The notes under the pieces are model-generated. The model was given only the letters and a program-made list of their open reading frames with translations. It made no database searches and had not been told where the DNA came from. Position numbers and translations under genes: made by a program. From NCBI RefSeq assembly GCF_030499515.1, contig NZ_JASTWJ010000001.1, positions 3,638,001-3,702,000 of the forward strand: 64,000 nucleotides of DNA, in the 5' to 3' direction. Every line of letters starts with the position of its first letter. Position 1 is the first letter of the stretch. Shown here piece by piece: positions 59,922 to 64,000 of the stretch. The stretch is from Streptomyces sp. DT2A-34. Its GTDB lineage: Bacteria > Actinomycetota > Actinomycetes > Streptomycetales > Streptomycetaceae.

Positions 59922-61370
59922 TCAGCCGAGGTCGATCTCCGGGTACAGCGGGAAGCCGGCCACGAGGTCGGTGGCGCGGTGGGAGATCTCGTCCGCGATC
60001 TTCGGGTCCAGGACGTGAGCGGCCTTGGACGGGGCGCCCGACTTGGTCGTACCGGGCTCGGTGGTGGTGAGGACGCGGTCGATGAGGGCGGCGACCTCGT
60101 CCATCTCGGCGGTGCCCAGGCCGCGGGTGGTCAGGGCGGGGGTGCCGATGCGGATGCCGGAGGTGTACCAGGCCCCGTTGGGGTCGGCCGGGATGGCGTT
60201 GCGGTTGGTGACGATGCCGGAGTCGAGGAGCGCGGCCTCGGCCTGGCGGCCGGTGAGGCCGTAGGAGGAGGCGACGTCGATCAGGTTCAGGTGGTTGTCC
60301 GTACCGCCGGTCACGAGGGTCGCGCCCCGGCGCATCAGGCCATCGGCCAGCGCCCGGGAGTTGTCGACGATGCGCTGGGCGTAGTCGCGGAAGGACTCCT
60401 GGCGGGCCTCGGCGAGGGCGACGGCCTTGGCGGCCATGACGTGCGGGAGCGGGCCGCCGAGGACCATCGGGCAGCCGCGGTCGACCTGGTCCTTGAGGGA
60501 GTCGTCGCACAGGACCATGCCGCCGCGCGGGCCGCGCAGCGACTTGTGGGTGGTGGTGGTGACGATCTGGGCGTGCGGGACCGGGTCGAAGTCGCCGGTC
60601 AGCACCTTGCCCGCCACCAGGCCGGCGAAGTGGGCCATGTCGACCATGAGCGTGGCGCCGACCTCGTCGGCGATCTCGCGCATGATCCGGAAGTTCACGA
60701 GGCGGGGGTAGGCGGAGTAGCCGGCGACGATGATCAGCGGCTTGAACTCGCGGGCCGACACGCGCAGCGCCTCGTAGTCGATCAGGCCCGTGGCGGGGTC
60801 GGTGCCGTAGGAGCGCTGGTCGAACATCTTGCCGGAGATGTTCGGGCGGAAGCCGTGGGTGAGGTGGCCGCCGGCGTCCAGGGACATGCCGAGCATGCGC
60901 TGGTTGCCGAAGGCCTGGCGGAGCTCGGCCCAGTCGGCCTCGGAGAGGTCGTTGACCTGGCGGACGCCGGCCTTCTCCAGGGCGGGGGCCTCGACGCGGG
61001 CGGCGAGGACGGCCCAGAAGGCGACGAGGTTGGCGTCGATGCCGGAGTGGGGCTGGACGTAGGCGTGGCGGGCGCCGAAGAGCTCGCGGGCGTGTTCGGC
61101 GGCGAGGGACTCGACGGTGTCGACGTTGCGGCAGCCGGCGTAGAAGCGGCGGCCGACGGTGCCCTCGGCGTACTTGTCGCTGAACCAGTTGCCCATCGCC
61201 AGGAGGGTGGCCGGGGAGGCGTAGTTCTCGGAGGCGATCAGTTTGAGCATCTCGCGCTGGTCGGCGACCTCCTGGCCGATGGCGTCGGCCACCCGCGGCT
61301 CGACGGCGCGGATCACGTCGAGGGCGGCGCGGAAGGCGGTGGACTCGGTGGAGAGGGGCTCGGCTGGCAT
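59922..61370 (-). CDS. glyA: Serine hydroxymethyltransferase, long form
   Basis: This 482-residue PLP enzyme has [40 protein letters not shown], and the PLP Lys in [14 protein letters not shown] (near residue 275). It interconverts serine and glycine with tetrahydrofolate. Compared with the usual 420 residues it carries an insertion of about 50 (near 140-190, [21 protein letters not shown]), known from a subset of actinobacterial paralogues. GGAGG lies 5 bases before ATG 61370. No glycine riboswitch fold is evident upstream. Confidence 0.93.
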   Translation of the reverse strand: MPAEPLSTESTAFRAALDVIRAVEPRVADAIGQEVADQREMLKLIASENYASPATLLAMGNWFSDKYAEGTVGRRFYAGCRNVDTVESLAAEHARELFGARHAYVQPHSGIDANLVAFWAVLAARVEAPALEKAGVRQVNDLSEADWAELRQAFGNQRMLGMSLDAGGHLTHGFRPNISGKMFDQRSYGTDPATGLIDYEALRVSAREFKPLIIVAGYSAYPRLVNFRIMREIADEVGATLMVDMAHFAGLVAGKVLTGDFDPVPHAQIVTTTTHKSLRGPRGGMVLCDDSLKDQVDRGCPMVLGGPLPHVMAAKAVALAEARQESFRDYAQRIVDNSRALADGLMRRGATLVTGGTDNHLNLIDVASSYGLTGRQAEAALLDSGIVTNRNAIPADPNGAWYTSGIRIGTPALTTRGLGTAEMDEVAALIDRVLTTTEPGTTKSGAPSKAAHVLDPKIADEISHRATDLVAGFPLYPEIDLG

Positions 61371-61665
61371 GGGGACCTCCGGACGTCGTGTGCAGCGTTC
61401 ACGGTACGGCCCAGGCGCACGGCACTCGGTGCTGGACGAAGGGTCCAGTGGGCCGCTCCCCGATGGTCGGTCCCATCCCAGCGCGCCAGTCACGGCCCGT
61501 CGATCAGCCTACCGGGCGCGCCGACGGGGCATGGTCCCGCGTCCGCCATCCGAGCAACGATAGGAAGGGGCCGCAAAGCACTCGTAAGGCCGGAAATGGA
61601 CAGTGGCCGCGAGCCTCGTGCCGGCCGGGACACGAGCCCTCGTGGTGGCGGAAACGGAGAGCCCA

Positions 61666-62880
61666 GTGAGCACGTCGAGCACCACCGAATCCCTGATCGC
61701 CGCGGTCGACGCGCACAGCGCCCACAACTACCACCCGTTGCCGGTCGTGGTGGCGACGGCGGACGGGGCGTGGATGACGGATGTGGAGGGGCGGCGGTAT
61801 CTGGATCTGCTGGCCGGGTATTCGGCGCTCAACTTCGGGCACGGCAACCGGCGGATCCTGGACGCGGCGAAGGCGCAGCTGGAGCGGGTGACGCTGACGT
61901 CGCGGGCGTTTCATCACGACCGGTTCGCGGCGTTCTGCGAGCAGCTGGCCGAGCTGTGCGGGATGGAGATGGTGCTGCCGATGAACACGGGGTCGGAGGC
62001 GGTGGAGACAGCCGTGAAGACCGCCCGGAAGTGGGGTTACCGGGTCAAGGGTGTGCCGGCGGAGATGGCGAAGATCGTGGTCGCCGGGAACAACTTCCAC
62101 GGGCGTACGACGACGATCATCAGCTTCTCCACCGACCCGGAGGCGCGGGCGGACTTCGGGCCGTACACGCCGGGCTTCGAGATCGTGCCGTACGGGGATC
62201 TGACGGCGATGCGGGAGGCGATGACGGAGAACACGGTGGCCGTGCTGCTGGAGCCGATCCAGGGCGAGGCGGGGGTGCTCGTGCCGCCGGCCGGTTATCT
62301 GCCGGCGGTGCGGGAGCTGACGCGGGAGCGGAACGTGCTGTTCGTGGCGGACGAGATCCAGTCGGGGCTGGGGCGCACGGGTCGTACGTTCGCGTGCGAG
62401 CACGAGGGGGTGGTGCCGGATGTGTATGTGCTCGGCAAGGCGCTCGGGGGCGGGGTCGTGCCGGTGTCGGCGGTGGTGTCGTCGGCCGAGGTGCTCGGGG
62501 TGTTCCGGCCCGGGGAGCACGGGTCGACGTTCGGCGGGAATCCGCTGGCGTGCGCGGTGGCGCTGGAGGTGATCGCGATGCTGCGGACGGGCGAGTTCCA
62601 GGAGCGGTCGGCGGAGCTCGGCGCGCATCTGCACCGGGAGCTGGGGCTGTTGGCCGGGACGGGGCGGGTGACGGCGGTGCGGGGGCGCGGGCTGTGGGCG
62701 GGGGTCGACATCGCCCGGGCGTTCGGGACCGGGCGGGAGGTGGCGGAGAAGCTGATGGACCGGGGTGTGCTGGTGAAGGACACCCAGGGGGCGACGGTCC
62801 GTATCGCGCCGCCCCTGGTGATCGGGAAGGAGGATCTGGACTGGGGGCTCGCCCAGTTGCGGGGAGTGCTGGGGGTGTGA
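61666..62880 (+). CDS. rocD: Ornithine aminotransferase
   Basis: This 404-residue class III PLP aminotransferase has HNYHPLPVVV at the N-terminus and DLLAGYSALNFGHGN. NTGSEAVETAVKTARKWGY, LLEPIQGEAGV, ADEIQSGLGRTG, the PLP Lys in VLGKALGGG and HGSTFGGNPLAC follow. It converts ornithine to glutamate semialdehyde. GTG 61666 follows GGAGA at 5-base spacing; the frame upstream to 61603 lacks homology. It is divergent from glyA. Confidence 0.93.
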   Translation: MSTSSTTESLIAAVDAHSAHNYHPLPVVVATADGAWMTDVEGRRYLDLLAGYSALNFGHGNRRILDAAKAQLERVTLTSRAFHHDRFAAFCEQLAELCGMEMVLPMNTGSEAVETAVKTARKWGYRVKGVPAEMAKIVVAGNNFHGRTTTIISFSTDPEARADFGPYTPGFEIVPYGDLTAMREAMTENTVAVLLEPIQGEAGVLVPPAGYLPAVRELTRERNVLFVADEIQSGLGRTGRTFACEHEGVVPDVYVLGKALGGGVVPVSAVVSSAEVLGVFRPGEHGSTFGGNPLACAVALEVIAMLRTGEFQERSAELGAHLHRELGLLAGTGRVTAVRGRGLWAGVDIARAFGTGREVAEKLMDRGVLVKDTQGATVRIAPPLVIGKEDLDWGLAQLRGVLGV

Positions 62881-62905
62881 GTCGGCCGTCGTCCGCCGCC
62901 CGGCT

Positions 62906-63778
62906 TCAGCGGTGTGCGGTGTGGTCGAGGATCGCGGTGGCGAGGGGCTTGTGGGTCTCGGGCGGGAGTGCGTGGCCCATGCCGGGGATCTCGACGACGT
63001 GGGCGCCGTGGATCGTCTGGGCGAGGTGGTGGGCGTGCGGGAGGGGGAAGACCGGTTCGGCGGGGGCTGAGACGACGAGGGTGGGGACCGTGGTCCGGGC
63101 GAGTTGTTCGGTACGGAGCATGCCCGAGTAGTCGGCGCGGCCATGGGCGTCGCCGGGCCGGTGATGGCCGGTGTGGGCGATGACCTTGTGGTCGAGGGTG
63201 CGGAAGTAGTCGGCGTCGAAGGGGATTCGGCCGCCGGACAGGAGCCGCCAGTGGGCGACCCGTCGGTCCAGTTCCGCCTCCCGGCCCTCGTCGGTCCACG
63301 GCTGGGACCACAGTTCCATGATGCGGGGGTCCACGCCGGGGAGTTCCTCCGCCGGGGTGCGGGTGCCGTCCGGGTGGCGGTACGGGGTGTCGCTGAGGGC
63401 GCCCGTGCCGATCAGGGTCGCGCTCAGCAGGCGGTCCGGGTGGTCGGCGATCAGGAGCTGCGTGAGCATGCCGCCCAGCGACATGCCGACGACATGGGCA
63501 CGTGCGACGCCGAGGCCGTCCAGGACCGCGAGGGCGTCGTCGGCGAGGGTGGTGAGGGGGTAGGGCCGGTCGTCGTAGGCCCAGGTGGAGCGGCCGGTGT
63601 CGCGGTGGTCGTAGCGGATCACGCGGTGCTGGGCGGCGAGGAGGCCGACCAGTTCGTCCGGCCAGCCGAGGCCGGAGGCCTGCGCGCCCATGATCAGGAG
63701 GAGCGGGGGCGCGTCGGGGGCGCCGTGGTCTTCCGCCCAGAGGCGGATGCCGGGTGCCGCGTTGATGGAGTGTTCCAT
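62906..63778 (-). CDS. Alpha/beta hydrolase
   Basis: This 290-residue protein has an oxyanion region near LLLIMGAQASG, RYDHRDTGRSTWAYDD, the nucleophile elbow VVGMSLGGMLTQL (Ser near residue 99) and a late His in IPGMGHALPPE. It resembles the Streptomyces aclacinomycin-methylesterase/pimeloyl-type hydrolase group; the substrate is unknown. AGGGAG precedes ATG 63778. It is convergent with rocD, 25 bases apart. Confidence 0.87.
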   Translation of the reverse strand: MEHSINAAPGIRLWAEDHGAPDAPPLLLIMGAQASGLGWPDELVGLLAAQHRVIRYDHRDTGRSTWAYDDRPYPLTTLADDALAVLDGLGVARAHVVGMSLGGMLTQLLIADHPDRLLSATLIGTGALSDTPYRHPDGTRTPAEELPGVDPRIMELWSQPWTDEGREAELDRRVAHWRLLSGGRIPFDADYFRTLDHKVIAHTGHHRPGDAHGRADYSGMLRTEQLARTTVPTLVVSAPAEPVFPLPHAHHLAQTIHGAHVVEIPGMGHALPPETHKPLATAILDHTAHR

Positions 63779-63824
63779 GGGGCTCCCTCTGGTCTGCGAT
63801 TGGGTGCCGGGCTTCCGTCGATGC

Positions 63825-63850
63825 GAGGAGAGGAGAGGAGAGGAGAGGAG
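63825..63850 (+). repeat. (GAGGA)n simple repeat
   Basis: Five consecutive GAGGA units lie 47 bases upstream of the hydrolase start, in the presumed promoter region of that minus-strand gene. On the hydrolase strand it reads TCCTC. Confidence 0.85.
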
Positions 63851-63927
63851 AAGGGAGACGGTGAGAGACGAGACGTATCGTATTGCATCGATGCTGCATG
63901 CGCCACGCAGTTTTCGACGTACGGGCG

Positions 63928-64000
63928 TTACAGGATCACGTGCGGCAGGAAGCGGGCGTACTCGTCGGTGATCAGGCCGGACGACTCACGGATGCCGAGG
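63928..64000 (-). CDS. 3' end of an unidentified gene
   Basis: The minus strand reads GIRESSGLITDEYARFLPHVIL and then TAA at 63930-63928. Codon use is typical (G/C third positions). The gene continues beyond the window. The fragment is too short for identification. Confidence 0.6.
   Translation of the reverse strand, partial: LGIRESSGLITDEYARFLPHVIL

Noticed and set aside
61371..61665. Glycine riboswitch upstream of glyA
   Set aside because: I looked for paired aptamer-like hairpins on the minus strand and saw none convincing.

Overview
The window is chromosomal DNA of a Streptomyces or very close relative. GC content is high, codon third positions are strongly G/C, and GTG and TTG starts are common. 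Regulators include ECF sigma, TetR, XRE-DUF397 and KorSA-like GntR proteins. From memory, the gene order resembles the S. coelicolor SCO4830s-SCO4880s region; this was not checked by alignment.

Left part (1-6058): a surface-glycopolymer locus. Two paralogous pairs, each a family-2 glycosyltransferase followed by a polysialyltransferase-like protein with overlapping stop and start codons, face each other across an acyltransferase. A secreted protein, a TetR/FAD-monooxygenase pair with two clear palindromic operators (the monooxygenase is frameshifted), a Uma2 protein and a catalytic-only acyl-CoA mutase follow (6344-11149). An envelope block (11352-25396) holds an L,D-transpeptidase, two paralogous ECF sigma factor/membrane-protein modules separated by a dead LysR/hydrolase pair, a septum-formation lipoprotein, a PGRP amidase with FG-GAP repeats and a GH20 hexosaminidase. 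The sdhCDAB operon (26315-29739) encodes succinate dehydrogenase. After it come a second Uma2 gene, secreted proteins, a two-gene membrane/DCC operon with TTGAAC palindromes, a trypsin-like protease, a TetR regulator, an MMPL transporter and a deletion scar joining two truncated convergent genes.

The most unusual part is a 10.7-kb integrative element (about 40277-50970). It has split a small membrane-protein gene, the homologue of SCO4848, which I recall as the phiBT1 attachment gene. The element encodes a phiBT1-type large serine integrase, a probable gp3-like recombination directionality factor, a pSAM2-type HUH replication initiator, a KorSA-like repressor with three 20-bp operators, small coupled accessory genes, an XRE/DUF397 module, an IS5-family transposase and an aberrant tRNA-like gene. 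At its left end it also carries a complete, diverged copy of the gene it interrupts. That copy is altered beside the integrase crossover site and convergently overlaps the directionality-factor gene. No FtsK-type conjugation gene is visible.

Right part (51183-64000): a D,D-carboxypeptidase, a YihY protein, then a set resembling the mycobacterial decaprenylphosphoryl-arabinose pathway (GtrA, UbiA, PAP2, DprE1, DprE2). Housekeeping and metabolic genes follow: a 2H phosphoesterase, trpS, glyA, rocD, an alpha/beta hydrolase and the end of an unidentified gene at the window edge.
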